From: Citrobacter sp. RHB25-C09
GTDB taxonomy: Bacteria > Pseudomonadota > Gammaproteobacteria > Enterobacterales > Enterobacteriaceae
DNA length: 64,000 nucleotides
NCBI RefSeq assembly: GCF_013836145.1
Contig: NZ_CP057483.1
Span: 868,001-932,000 of the forward strand
Direction: 5' to 3'
In this document: positions 1-9,267 of the stretch, piece after piece
Layout of the letters: each line of letters opens with the position of its first letter
Numbering within the stretch: the stretch's first letter is position 1
The notes under the pieces: generated by a model
What the model was told of the DNA's origin: nothing
Database searches by the model: none
What the model saw: the letters and a program-made list of their open reading frames with translations, nothing else
Program-made: the position numbers and the translations under genes

Positions 1-763
1 TGACGAAGTGGGCCGCCGCTGGCTGGCAAAATTGCCGGATGCGGTTGCGGTTTCAATGGAAGACCATATTAACCCGAACTGTCACAACCGCTGGCTGAAA
101 GCAGTTGCGGTGACCTATCACGACAGTGGTGCAACGATCCGCTTTGCCTCAAGCTGGGGTGAAGGTGAAATTGAAAGCCGCCTGATGGGCGCCTTTAACG
201 TCAGCAATCTGCTGCTGGCGCTGGCGACATTGCTGGCGCTTGGCTATCCGCTAGCCGATCTGCTGACCACCGCTGCGCGTTTACAGCCCGTGTGCGGGCG
301 CATGGAAGTCTTTAGCGCACCGGGTAGAACTACCGTGGTCGTTGATTATGCTCACACCCCTGATGCGCTGGAAAAAGCACTGCAGGCGGCGCGTCTGCAC
401 TGTACCGGGCAACTCTGGTGTGTCTTCGGCTGCGGCGGCGATCGCGACAAAGGTAAGCGCCCACTGATGGGGGCGATTGCCGAACAGTTTGCTGATGTTG
501 TGGTTGTCACCGACGACAACCCGCGTACCGAAGAGCCGCGCGCCATCATCGACGACATTCTGGCAGGGATGATGGATGCTGGTCGGGCAAAAGTGATGGA
601 AGGCCGTGCAGAAGCGGTGACTAACGCCATTATGCAGGCGAAAGAGAACGATGTTGTGCTGGTGGCAGGTAAAGGCCACGAGGATTATCAGATTGTTGGC
701 ACACAGCGTCTCGACTATTCCGATCGCGTCACGGCGGCACGCCTGTTGGGGGTTATCGCATGA
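1..763 (+). CDS. murE: UDP-MurNAc-tripeptide synthetase MurE (3' part)
   Basis: C-terminal half of the cytoplasmic ligase that adds meso-diaminopimelate to UDP-MurNAc-L-Ala-D-Glu. The frame is open from the left edge (codon phase begins at base 2), so the start lies outside; about 254 of the usual 495 residues are here. Visible are the central-domain stretch FNVSNLLLAL, the DYAHTPDAL segment and the DNPRTEEPR motif, whose DNPR signature marks enzymes using diaminopimelate rather than lysine, and the GKGHEDYQ loop near the end. The stop overlaps the murF start in an ATGA, indicating translational coupling in the dcw operon. Identification rests on near-identity to E. coli MurE recalled from memory. 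Confidence 0.97.
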   Translation, partial: DEVGRRWLAKLPDAVAVSMEDHINPNCHNRWLKAVAVTYHDSGATIRFASSWGEGEIESRLMGAFNVSNLLLALATLLALGYPLADLLTTAARLQPVCGRMEVFSAPGRTTVVVDYAHTPDALEKALQAARLHCTGQLWCVFGCGGDRDKGKRPLMGAIAEQFADVVVVTDDNPRTEEPRAIIDDILAGMMDAGRAKVMEGRAEAVTNAIMQAKENDVVLVAGKGHEDYQIVGTQRLDYSDRVTAARLLGVIA

Positions 764-2118
764 TTAGCGTAACGCTTAGCCAGCTCGCCGGGATCGTTAG
801 CGGACAACTGCAAGGCGATGACCTTTCTATCGATGCCGTTACCACCGATACGCGTAAGCTGACGCCGGGGTGCCTGTTTGTGGCGCTGAAAGGCGAACGT
901 TTTGATGCCCATGATTTTGCCGATAAGGCGAAAGCGGGGGGGGCAGGCGCGCTGCTGGTCAGCCGTCCGCTCAATATCGATTTACCGCAGGTTATTGTAA
1001 AAGACACCCGTCTGGCGTTCGGCGAGCTGGCAGCATGGGTTCGTGCACAGGTACCCGCGCGCGTTGTGGCACTGACCGGTTCCTCCGGTAAGACCTCGGT
1101 CAAAGAGATGACCGCCGCGATCCTCAGCCAGTGCGGCAATACGCTGTATACCGCAGGTAATCTCAATAACGATATCGGCGTGCCGATGACGTTGCTGCGT
1201 TTAAATAACGATTATGACTATGCCGTCATTGAACTGGGCGCGAATCATCAGGGCGAAATTGCATGGACCGTCAGCCTGACGCGTCCGGAGGCTGCGCTGG
1301 TGAATAACCTGGCGGCTGCGCATCTGGAAGGTTTTGGCTCTCTGGCGGGCGTGGCGAAAGCGAAGGGCGAAATTTTTACCGGTCTGCCGGAAAACGGTAT
1401 CGCCATTATGAATGCCGATAACAACGACTGGCTGAACTGGCAGGCGATTATTGGCGATCGTAAGGTCTGGCGTTTCTCGCCGAATGCCGCAAACAGTGAT
1501 TTCACGGCGACCAATATTCATGTGACTTCTCACGGCACCGAGTTTTCGCTGCAAACCCCAACCGGAAGCATCGATGTACTGTTGCCGTTACCGGGGCGCC
1601 ACAACATCGCCAATGCGCTGGCCGCTGCCGCACTGTCGATGGCTGTCGGCGCGACGCTGGAAGCCATTAAAACGGGTCTTGCGAATTTACAGGCTGTACC
1701 GGGCCGTCTGTTCCCCGTCCAGTTGGCAGAGAACAAACTGCTGCTTGATGACTCCTACAATGCGAACGTTGGCTCAATGACCGCCGCGGTTCATGTGCTG
1801 GCCGAAATGCCGGGCTACCGCGTACTGGTGGTTGGCGATATGGCGGAGTTGGGCGCAGAAAGTGAAGCATGTCATGTACAGGTCGGTGAAGCGGCGAAAG
1901 CGGCAGCCATTGACTGCGTGCTGAGTACGGGAAAACTGAGTCAGGCCATCAGTGATGCCAGCAGTGTGGGCGCGCATTTTGCGGATAAACCCGCGCTGAT
2001 CGCACACCTTAAGGCGTTGGTGGCTGAGCATCAGATGATAACGATTTTAGTGAAGGGTTCACGTAGTGCCGCCATGGAAGAGGTAGTACGCGCATTACAG
2101 GAGAAAGGATCATGCTAG
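760..2118 (+). CDS. murF: UDP-MurNAc-tripeptide:D-Ala-D-Ala ligase MurF
   Basis: Cytoplasmic ATP-dependent ligase that attaches D-Ala-D-Ala to complete UDP-MurNAc-pentapeptide. It is 452 aa, the same length as the E. coli enzyme. The Mur-ligase P-loop GSSGKTS lies at residues 107-113. The middle domain carries the ELGANHQGEI segment, and DDSYNANVGSM marks the C-terminal part. It overlaps murE by 4 bases (ATGA) and mraY by 7 bases, so it is read as part of a tightly coupled chain. Nothing unusual was seen. Confidence 0.98.
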   Translation: MISVTLSQLAGIVSGQLQGDDLSIDAVTTDTRKLTPGCLFVALKGERFDAHDFADKAKAGGAGALLVSRPLNIDLPQVIVKDTRLAFGELAAWVRAQVPARVVALTGSSGKTSVKEMTAAILSQCGNTLYTAGNLNNDIGVPMTLLRLNNDYDYAVIELGANHQGEIAWTVSLTRPEAALVNNLAAAHLEGFGSLAGVAKAKGEIFTGLPENGIAIMNADNNDWLNWQAIIGDRKVWRFSPNAANSDFTATNIHVTSHGTEFSLQTPTGSIDVLLPLPGRHNIANALAAAALSMAVGATLEAIKTGLANLQAVPGRLFPVQLAENKLLLDDSYNANVGSMTAAVHVLAEMPGYRVLVVGDMAELGAESEACHVQVGEAAKAAAIDCVLSTGKLSQAISDASSVGAHFADKPALIAHLKALVAEHQMITILVKGSRSAAMEEVVRALQEKGSC

Positions 2119-3194
2119 TTTGGCTGGCCGAACATTTGGTCAAATATTATTCAGGCTTTAACGTCTTTTCCTATCTGACGTTTCGCGCCATTGTCAGCCT
2201 GCTGACCGCGCTGTTCATCTCACTGTGGATGGGCCCGCGCATGATCGCTCGTCTGCAACAACTCTCCTTCGGTCAGGTCGTCCGTAATGACGGTCCGGAG
2301 TCCCACTTCAGCAAACGCGGAACGCCAACGATGGGCGGGATCATGATCCTGACGGCAATCGTCATTTCCGTTCTGCTTTGGGCCTACCCGTCAAACCCCT
2401 ACGTCTGGTGCGTACTGGTGGTGCTGGTCGGTTACGGCATTATCGGCTTTGTCGATGACTATCGAAAAGTGGTGCGAAAAGACACTAAAGGCCTGATTGC
2501 GCGCTGGAAATACTTCTGGATGTCAGTGATCGCGCTGGGTGTGGCCTTCGCGCTATATCTGGCTGGAAAAGACACGCCAGCGACCGAACTGGTCGTGCCG
2601 TTCTTTAAAGACGTGATGCCTCAGTTGGGGCTGTTTTACGTTCTGCTGGCTTATTTCGTGATCGTCGGGACCGGCAACGCGGTCAACCTGACAGATGGTC
2701 TGGATGGCCTGGCGATTATGCCGACCGTCTTCGTAGCGGCAGGTTTCGCACTGGTAGCATGGGCAACCGGTAACATGAACTTCGCCAATTACCTGCACAT
2801 ACCTTATCTCCGCCATGCGGGGGAACTGGTGATCGTCTGCACGGCGATCGTCGGCGCGGGGTTAGGCTTCCTGTGGTTTAACACCTATCCGGCACAAGTC
2901 TTTATGGGCGATGTGGGATCGCTGGCACTGGGCGGCGCGTTGGGCATTATTGCCGTATTACTGCGCCAGGAGTTCCTGCTGGTGATCATGGGTGGGGTAT
3001 TTGTGGTGGAAACTCTGTCGGTGATCCTGCAGGTGGGCTCGTTCAAACTGCGCGGGCAGCGTATTTTCCGCATGGCGCCGATTCACCATCACTATGAACT
3101 TAAAGGTTGGCCGGAGCCGCGCGTCATTGTGCGCTTCTGGATTATTTCGCTGATGCTGGTGCTGATTGGCCTGGCAACGCTGAAGGTACGTTAA
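2112..3194 (+). CDS. mraY: phospho-MurNAc-pentapeptide translocase MraY
   Basis: Inner-membrane enzyme that moves phospho-MurNAc-pentapeptide from UDP to undecaprenyl phosphate, forming lipid I. It is 360 aa, as in E. coli, and strongly hydrophobic with about ten membrane segments. Catalytic signatures are the DDYRKV aspartate pair near residue 115, NLTDGLDGLA, the MGDVGSLALGG aspartate and the PIHHHYELKGW histidine cluster near residue 325. It starts inside the murF end and is followed two bases later by murD. This is the family target of several nucleoside antibiotics and of phage lysis protein E. Confidence 0.98.
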   Translation: MLVWLAEHLVKYYSGFNVFSYLTFRAIVSLLTALFISLWMGPRMIARLQQLSFGQVVRNDGPESHFSKRGTPTMGGIMILTAIVISVLLWAYPSNPYVWCVLVVLVGYGIIGFVDDYRKVVRKDTKGLIARWKYFWMSVIALGVAFALYLAGKDTPATELVVPFFKDVMPQLGLFYVLLAYFVIVGTGNAVNLTDGLDGLAIMPTVFVAAGFALVAWATGNMNFANYLHIPYLRHAGELVIVCTAIVGAGLGFLWFNTYPAQVFMGDVGSLALGGALGIIAVLLRQEFLLVIMGGVFVVETLSVILQVGSFKLRGQRIFRMAPIHHHYELKGWPEPRVIVRFWIISLMLVLIGLATLKVR

Positions 3195-3196
3195 TC

Positions 3197-4513
3197 ATGG
3201 CTGATTACCAGGGTAAAAACGTCGTCATCATCGGTCTGGGCTTAACCGGACTGTCTTGCGTGGACTTTTTCCTTGCCCGCGACGTGACCCCTCGTGTGAT
3301 GGATACCCGCGCGACGCCGCCGGGTCTGGATAAGTTGCCGGAAACGGTAGAGCGCCACGTTGGCAGCCTGAACAATGACTGGCTGCTGAGTGCGGATCTG
3401 ATTGTCGCAAGCCCGGGCATCGCGCTGGCGCACCCGGCGTTAAGTGCTGCCGCAGACGCGGGCGTAGAGATTGTGGGCGACATTGAATTGTTCTGTCGCG
3501 AAGCGCAGGCCCCCATCATCGCTATTACCGGATCAAACGGGAAAAGCACCGTCACGACGCTGGTCGGCGAGATGGCGAAAGCGGCTGGCGTGAACGTGGG
3601 CGTTGGCGGCAATATCGGTCTGCCTGCGCTCATGCTGCTTGATGATGAGCGCGAGCTGTACGTGCTTGAGCTGTCCAGCTTCCAGCTGGAAACCACCACC
3701 AGCCTGCAGGCGGTGGCGGCAACCATTCTTAACGTTACCGAAGACCACATGGACCGCTATCCGTTTGGTTTACAACAATATCGTGCAGCAAAACTGCGGG
3801 TTTATGAGAATGCTAAAGTCTGCGTGGTAAATGCCGATGATGCCCTGACCATGCCGATTCGTGGTGCTGATGAACGCTGCGTGAGTTTTGGCGTGAATAT
3901 GGGCGATTATCACCTCAACCGGCAGCAGGGTGAAACCTGGCTGCGGGTCAAAGGTGAGAAAGTTTTGAACGTGAAAGAAATGACGCTTTCCGGTCAGCAT
4001 AACTATACCAACGCCCTCGCGGCGCTGGCGCTGGCGGATGCAGCAGGGTTACCTCGCGCAAGCAGTCTGAAAGCATTAACCACGTTCACCGGTCTGGCGC
4101 ACCGCTTCCAGTTGGCGTTTGAGCACAACGGCGTACGTTGGATCAACGACTCGAAAGCGACCAACGTGGGCAGCACTGAGGCAGCACTGAATGGGCTGCA
4201 GGTTGACGGAACGCTGCATCTGCTGCTTGGCGGCGACGGCAAGTCGGCGGATTTCTCGTCGCTGAGACGTTATCTGGAAGGTGACCGCGTGCGGCTGTAC
4301 TGCTTTGGTCGTGATGGCGCGCAATTGGCCGCGCTACGTCCGGAAATTGCGGAGCAGACAGAGACGATGGAAGAGGCGATGCGTTTGCTCGCGCCGCGCG
4401 TGAAGTCCGGTGACATGGTGTTGCTGTCACCGGCCTGCGCCAGCCTCGATCAGTTTAAGAATTTTGAGCAGCGGGGCGATCTCTTTACCCGTCTGGCGAA
4501 GGAGCTGGGCTGA
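3197..4513 (+). CDS. murD: UDP-MurNAc-L-Ala:D-Glu ligase MurD
   Basis: Cytoplasmic ligase adding D-glutamate to UDP-MurNAc-L-alanine. I chose the ATG at 3197 (MADYQGKN), which gives the family length of 438 aa; the frame is open 30 codons further upstream inside mraY, but that extension has no homologue. The N-terminal Rossmann fold begins VVIIGLGLTG, the P-loop is GSNGKSTVTT near residue 114, and NVTEDHMDRY and HRFQLAFEHNGVRWINDSKA lie in the middle and C-terminal domains. The stop and the ftsW start overlap as TGATG. Confidence 0.98.
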   Translation: MADYQGKNVVIIGLGLTGLSCVDFFLARDVTPRVMDTRATPPGLDKLPETVERHVGSLNNDWLLSADLIVASPGIALAHPALSAAADAGVEIVGDIELFCREAQAPIIAITGSNGKSTVTTLVGEMAKAAGVNVGVGGNIGLPALMLLDDERELYVLELSSFQLETTTSLQAVAATILNVTEDHMDRYPFGLQQYRAAKLRVYENAKVCVVNADDALTMPIRGADERCVSFGVNMGDYHLNRQQGETWLRVKGEKVLNVKEMTLSGQHNYTNALAALALADAAGLPRASSLKALTTFTGLAHRFQLAFEHNGVRWINDSKATNVGSTEAALNGLQVDGTLHLLLGGDGKSADFSSLRRYLEGDRVRLYCFGRDGAQLAALRPEIAEQTETMEEAMRLLAPRVKSGDMVLLSPACASLDQFKNFEQRGDLFTRLAKELG

Positions 4514-5757
4514 TGCGGTTATCACTCCCTCGCCTGAGAATGCCGCGCCTGCCGGGATTTGGCATCCTGGGGTGGATCTTTGCGGCGCTGAAAGGCTGGG
4601 TGATGGGCTCGCGGGACAAAGATACCGACAGCCTGATTATGTACGATCGCACGCTGCTGTGGCTGACACTGGGCCTGGCGGCGATCGGCTTTGTTATGGT
4701 GACATCGGCTTCCATGCCCGTAGGTCAGCGTCTGGCGGGGGATCCGTTCCTGTTTGCCAAGCGTGATGCGCTCTATATTTTTCTGGCCTTTTGTCTGGGC
4801 TTGATCACGTTACGTCTGCCAATGGAGTTCTGGCAGAAGTACAGCACCATGATGCTGATCGCGTCGATCGTCATGCTGCTGATCGTACTGGTGGTCGGGA
4901 GTTCGGTAAATGGGGCATCGCGCTGGATTGCCCTGGGGCCGCTGCGTATTCAGCCTGCGGAGTTTACGAAGCTATCGCTATTCTGCTACCTGGCGAACTA
5001 TCTGGTGCGCAAGGTTGATGAAGTGAGAAATAACCTGCGCGGCTTTTTAAAGCCAATGGGCGTGATTCTGGTACTGGCGATCCTGCTGCTGGCGCAGCCT
5101 GACCTCGGTACGGTGGTGGTTCTGTTCGTCACCACGCTGGCGATGCTGTTTCTGGCAGGCGCGAAGTTGTGGCAGTTCATCGCCATTATCGGCATGGGAA
5201 TTTCGGCAGTGGTGCTGCTGATCCTTGCCGAACCGTACCGTATTCGCCGCGTGACGTCGTTCTGGAACCCGTGGGATGACCCGTTTGGCAGCGGTTATCA
5301 GCTCACTCAGTCACTGATGGCGTTTGGTCGTGGTGAAATTTGGGGGCAAGGACTGGGTAACTCGGTGCAAAAACTGGAGTATCTGCCGGAAGCGCATACC
5401 GACTTCATCTTCGCTATTATTGGCGAAGAACTGGGTTATATCGGTGTGGTCCTTGCACTTTTAATGGTATTCTTCGTCGCTTTTCGTGCGATGTCGATCG
5501 GGCGCAAAGCGCTGGAAATCGACCACCGATTCTCCGGGTTTTTGGCTTGCTCAATCGGGATTTGGTTTAGTTTTCAGGTGCTGGTAAACGTCGGTGCAGC
5601 GGCCGGTATGCTGCCCACGAAAGGCCTGACGTTGCCGCTGATAAGCTACGGCGGTTCGAGTTTATTGATTATGTCGACAGCCATCATGATGCTGTTGCGC
5701 ATTGATTATGAAACGCGTCTGGAAAAAGCCCAGGCGTTTGTACGAGGTTCACGATGA
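4513..5757 (+). CDS. ftsW: SEDS glycosyltransferase / divisome protein FtsW
   Basis: Ten-segment inner-membrane SEDS protein that polymerises lipid II at the septum together with FtsI. It is 414 aa, as in E. coli. A cytoplasmic N-terminus of roughly 45 residues precedes the membrane part. The family signatures GSSVNGASRWI, QPDLGTVVVL, FGRGEIWGQGLGNSVQKL (large periplasmic loop) and LPLISYGGSSLL near the C-terminus are all present. Its start overlaps murD by one base and its stop overlaps the murG start as ATGA, so it is embedded in the operon. Confidence 0.98.
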   Translation: MRLSLPRLRMPRLPGFGILGWIFAALKGWVMGSRDKDTDSLIMYDRTLLWLTLGLAAIGFVMVTSASMPVGQRLAGDPFLFAKRDALYIFLAFCLGLITLRLPMEFWQKYSTMMLIASIVMLLIVLVVGSSVNGASRWIALGPLRIQPAEFTKLSLFCYLANYLVRKVDEVRNNLRGFLKPMGVILVLAILLLAQPDLGTVVVLFVTTLAMLFLAGAKLWQFIAIIGMGISAVVLLILAEPYRIRRVTSFWNPWDDPFGSGYQLTQSLMAFGRGEIWGQGLGNSVQKLEYLPEAHTDFIFAIIGEELGYIGVVLALLMVFFVAFRAMSIGRKALEIDHRFSGFLACSIGIWFSFQVLVNVGAAAGMLPTKGLTLPLISYGGSSLLIMSTAIMMLLRIDYETRLEKAQAFVRGSR

Positions 5758-6821
5758 GTGGTCAAGCGAAGCGGTTGATGGTGATGGCAGGCGGTACCGG
5801 CGGACATGTGTTCCCGGGACTGGCGGTCGCGCATCATTTAATGGCCCAGGGCTGGGAAGTTCGCTGGCTGGGTACCGCAGATCGTATGGAAGCGGATTTA
5901 GTACCAAAGCATGGCATCGAGATTGACTTCATTCGTATTTCCGGACTGCGTGGCAAAGGCGTGAAGGCGCTGCTTGCCGCGCCGATGCGTATTTTTAACG
6001 CCTGGCGACAGGCGCGGGCGATCATGAAATCGTACAAGCCCGATGTCGTGCTCGGCATGGGCGGGTATGTCTCTGGTCCTGGCGGGCTGGCGGCGTGGTC
6101 GTTAGGTATTCCGGTTGTGCTGCATGAACAAAACGGGATCGCCGGGCTCACCAACAAATGGCTGGCGAAGATTGCCACCAAGGTGATGCAGGCGTTTCCT
6201 GGCGCGTTCCCAAACGCGGAAGTGGTCGGTAACCCGGTGCGTACCGATGTCCTGGCGCTGCCGCTGCCGCAGGAACGTCTTGGCGGACGCGAAGGTCCGA
6301 TTCGCGTGCTGGTTGTCGGCGGTTCTCAGGGCGCTCGCGTTCTGAATCAGACCCTGCCGCAGGTGGCCGCAAAATTGGGCGATGCGGTAACGTTCTGGCA
6401 TCAGAGCGGAAAGGGCGCCCAGCAGACAGTAGAACAGGCTTATGCCGACGCGGGGCAACCGCAGCATAAAGTCACCGAATTTATTGATGATATGGCCGCC
6501 GCCTATGCGTGGGCGGATGTGGTGGTCTGCCGGTCTGGTGCCTTGACGGTAAGTGAAATTGCCGCTGCTGGCTTGCCGGCGCTCTTTGTGCCGTTTCAGC
6601 ATAGAGACCGCCAGCAGTACTGGAATGCGCTACCGCTGGAAAAAGCGGGTGCCGCCAAAATTTTTGAGCAGCCACAGTTTACGGTGGATGCCGTCGCCAA
6701 CACCCTGGCGAGCTGGAACAGAGACGCATTGCTGGAGATGGCGCAGCGCGCACGTGCGGCCGCGATTCCGGATGCGACGGAGCGGGTGGCAAAAGAAGTG
6801 AGTCTGGCAGCCCAGGCTTAA
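5754..6821 (+). CDS. murG: UDP-GlcNAc:lipid I GlcNAc transferase MurG
   Basis: Peripheral inner-membrane GT28 glycosyltransferase that turns lipid I into lipid II. It is 355 aa, matching E. coli. The N-terminal glycine loop GGTGGHVFPG (about residues 13-22) and the second G-loop GGYVSGPGG are visible. The C-terminal UDP-GlcNAc-binding part carries VVGGSQGARVLN and the CRSGALTVSEIAA segment. It overlaps ftsW by 4 bases and is separated from murC by 56 bases containing a hairpin. Confidence 0.98.
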   Translation: MSGQAKRLMVMAGGTGGHVFPGLAVAHHLMAQGWEVRWLGTADRMEADLVPKHGIEIDFIRISGLRGKGVKALLAAPMRIFNAWRQARAIMKSYKPDVVLGMGGYVSGPGGLAAWSLGIPVVLHEQNGIAGLTNKWLAKIATKVMQAFPGAFPNAEVVGNPVRTDVLALPLPQERLGGREGPIRVLVVGGSQGARVLNQTLPQVAAKLGDAVTFWHQSGKGAQQTVEQAYADAGQPQHKVTEFIDDMAAAYAWADVVVCRSGALTVSEIAAAGLPALFVPFQHRDRQQYWNALPLEKAGAAKIFEQPQFTVDAVANTLASWNRDALLEMAQRARAAAIPDATERVAKEVSLAAQA

Positions 6822-6826
6822 CCCTC

Positions 6827-6845
6827 GCAGCGCGTGTTGCGCTGC
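6827..6845 (+). other. Intercistronic hairpin murG-murC
   Basis: Perfect 7-bp inverted repeat (GCAGCGC / GCGCTGC, 5-base loop) in the 56-base gap between murG and murC. It has no T-run after it, so it is not a terminator; an mRNA processing or stability element is possible but unproven. Confidence 0.5.
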
Positions 6846-6877
6846 ACGAATTTTAAGTAGTCGATGGCGTTTAGAGA

Positions 6878-8353
6878 ATGAATACACAACAACTGGCAAA
6901 ACTGCGTTCTATCGTGCCCGAGATGCGTCGCGTCCGGCACATTCACTTTGTTGGCATCGGTGGTGCTGGCATGGGCGGTATTGCCGAGGTTCTGGCCAAC
7001 GAAGGGTATCAGATCAGTGGTTCCGATTTAGCGCCAAACCCAGTGACGCAGCAGTTGACGAATCTGGGCGCGACGATTTATTTCCACCATCGCCCGGAAA
7101 ACGTGCGCGATGCGAGCGTTGTGGTTGTCTCCAGCGCCATTTCTGCCGATAACCCGGAGATTGTGGCAGCGCATGAAGCGCGCATTCCGGTTATCCGCCG
7201 CGCAGAAATGTTGGCAGAGTTGATGCGTTTTCGTCACGGCATCGCCATTGCCGGGACGCACGGTAAAACCACCACCACCGCGATGGTGTCCAGCATCTAT
7301 GCGGAAGCGGGGCTGGATCCGACGTTTGTTAATGGCGGATTAGTGAAGGCTGCGGGCGTCCATGCGCGTCTCGGCCATAGCCGATATTTAATTGCGGAAG
7401 CGGATGAGAGCGACGCGTCGTTCCTGCATCTGCAACCGATGGTGGCAATCGTCACCAACATCGAAGCCGACCATATGGATACCTATCATGGCGACTTCGA
7501 AAATTTGAAGCAGACGTTTATTAACTTCCTGCATAACCTGCCGTTTTACGGGCGTGCGGTGATGTGTGTCGACGATCCGGTGATCCGCGAGCTACTTCCG
7601 CGCGTCGGTCGCCAGACAACCACTTACGGTTTTAGCGACGACGCTGATGTCCGGGTGGAAGATTACCAGCAGATTGGGCCGCAGGGGCATTTTACGCTGC
7701 TGCGTCAGGGCATGGCCGATCTGCGTGTGACGCTGAACGCACCGGGGCGTCATAACGCCCTGAATGCGGCCGCCGCTGTGGCTGTCGCCACGGAAGAGGG
7801 TATTGAAGACGACGCGATTCTGCGCGCGCTGGAAAGCTTCCAGGGCACCGGTCGCCGTTTCGACTTCCTCGGTGAATTCCCGCTTGAGCCAGTAAATGGC
7901 AAAGCGGGTACGGCGATGCTGGTCGATGATTACGGGCACCACCCAACAGAAGTGGACGCAACGATCAAAGCCGCACGCGCAGGCTGGCCGGATAAAAATC
8001 TGGTCATGCTGTTTCAGCCGCACCGCTTCACTCGAACGCGCGATCTGTATGACGATTTCGCCAACGTGCTGACGCAGGTTGATGCGCTGCTGATGCTGGA
8101 CGTATACGCTGCCGGCGAAGCGCCGATTCCAGGTGCCGATAGCCGTTCGCTGTGCCGTACGATTCGTGGCCGCGGCAAAATTGACCCGATTCTGGTGTCT
8201 GATCCGGCTCAGGTTGCGGAGATGCTGGCACCTGTGTTGACCGGTAATGATTTGATTCTGGTGCAGGGCGCAGGAAATATCGGCAAAATCGCCCGTTCCT
8301 TAGCCGAAATCAAACTGAAGCCGCAAACTCAGGAGGACGAACAGCATGGCTGA
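6878..8353 (+). CDS. murC: UDP-MurNAc:L-alanine ligase MurC
   Basis: First of the four Mur amino-acid ligases; cytoplasmic, adds L-Ala to UDP-MurNAc. It is 491 aa, as in E. coli. The N-terminal HFVGIGGAGMGGIAEVL nucleotide fold lies near residue 25, the P-loop GTHGKTTTTAMV near residue 125, then NIEADHMDTY and the C-terminal DDYGHHPTEV and QPHRFTRTRDL motifs. The ATG follows a GTTTAGAGA stretch in a 56-base gap after murG. The 3' end overlaps ddlB by 8 bases. Confidence 0.98.
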   Translation: MNTQQLAKLRSIVPEMRRVRHIHFVGIGGAGMGGIAEVLANEGYQISGSDLAPNPVTQQLTNLGATIYFHHRPENVRDASVVVVSSAISADNPEIVAAHEARIPVIRRAEMLAELMRFRHGIAIAGTHGKTTTTAMVSSIYAEAGLDPTFVNGGLVKAAGVHARLGHSRYLIAEADESDASFLHLQPMVAIVTNIEADHMDTYHGDFENLKQTFINFLHNLPFYGRAVMCVDDPVIRELLPRVGRQTTTYGFSDDADVRVEDYQQIGPQGHFTLLRQGMADLRVTLNAPGRHNALNAAAAVAVATEEGIEDDAILRALESFQGTGRRFDFLGEFPLEPVNGKAGTAMLVDDYGHHPTEVDATIKAARAGWPDKNLVMLFQPHRFTRTRDLYDDFANVLTQVDALLMLDVYAAGEAPIPGADSRSLCRTIRGRGKIDPILVSDPAQVAEMLAPVLTGNDLILVQGAGNIGKIARSLAEIKLKPQTQEDEQHG

Positions 8354-9266
8354 TAAAATCGCGGTCCTGTTGGGCGGGACATCTGCAGAGCGTGAAGTTT
8401 CGCTGAATTCCGGTGCGGCGGTTCTGGCAGGGCTACGTGAAGGTGGCGTGGACGCCCATCCGATCGACCCAAAAGAAACCGATGTTACCCAGCTAAAGTC
8501 GATGGGCTTTAACAAGGTATTTATTGCTCTACACGGTCGCGGCGGCGAAGACGGTACGCTGCAAGGATTGCTGGAACTGATTGGCCTGCCGTACACCGGT
8601 AGCGGCGTGATGGCCTCGGCAATCTCAATGGATAAACTGCGCAGCAAACTGCTGTGGCAGGGCGCGGGTTTACCCGTAGCACCTTGGGTCGCGATGACGC
8701 GTGCGCAGTTTGAAAATGGGCTGAGTGAAGACTGTGTAAGCCAAATTTCTGCGCTGGGTTTGCCGTTGATTGTAAAGCCAAGCCGCGAAGGCTCCAGCGT
8801 CGGGATGTCAAAGGTGACGGAATATGATGCATTGCAGAGTGCATTAGCGCTGGCATTTCAGCATGATGAAGAAGTTCTGATTGAGAAATGGCTCAGCGGT
8901 CCGGAATATACGGTGGCAATACTCGGTAATGAAATTTTACCGTCAATCCGTATCCAACCCGCCGGAACCTTCTATGATTATGAGGCGAAGTATCTCTCTG
9001 ATGAGACACAGTATTTCTGTCCTGCTGGTTTAGAAAGCGAACAAGAAGCAATTTTGCAGGCATTAGTGCTGAAAGCGTGGAACACGCTGGGTTGCGAAGG
9101 TTGGGGTCGTATTGACGTTATGCTGGACAGCGATGGACAGTTTTATTTGCTGGAAGCCAATACCTCTCCGGGCATGACTAGCCACAGTCTGGTGCCGATG
9201 GCGGCACGTCAGGCGGGAATGAGCTTCTCGCAGTTGGTGGTACGTATACTGGAGTTGGCGGACTGA
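8346..9266 (+). CDS. ddlB: D-alanine--D-alanine ligase B
   Basis: Cytoplasmic ATP-grasp enzyme that joins two D-alanines for MurF. It is 306 aa, as in E. coli DdlB. The N-terminal LLGGTSAEREVSL signature contains the conserved glutamate. The substrate loop KPSREGSSVGMSK, the flexible loop FYDYEAKYLSDETQYFCPAG with its tyrosine, and the metal-site strand GWGRIDVMLD...LLEANTSPGMT are all intact. The tyrosine loop is that of ordinary D-Ala-D-Ala ligases, not D-Ala-D-lactate enzymes. It overlaps murC by 8 bases; ftsQ follows after one base. Confidence 0.98.
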   Translation: MADKIAVLLGGTSAEREVSLNSGAAVLAGLREGGVDAHPIDPKETDVTQLKSMGFNKVFIALHGRGGEDGTLQGLLELIGLPYTGSGVMASAISMDKLRSKLLWQGAGLPVAPWVAMTRAQFENGLSEDCVSQISALGLPLIVKPSREGSSVGMSKVTEYDALQSALALAFQHDEEVLIEKWLSGPEYTVAILGNEILPSIRIQPAGTFYDYEAKYLSDETQYFCPAGLESEQEAILQALVLKAWNTLGCEGWGRIDVMLDSDGQFYLLEANTSPGMTSHSLVPMAARQAGMSFSQLVVRILELAD

Positions 9267-9267
9267 T

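Noticed and set aside
3107..3196. 30-codon N-terminal extension of murD
   Set aside because: It lies inside the mraY 3' end and has no counterpart in MurD proteins; the ATG at 3197 gives the family length.
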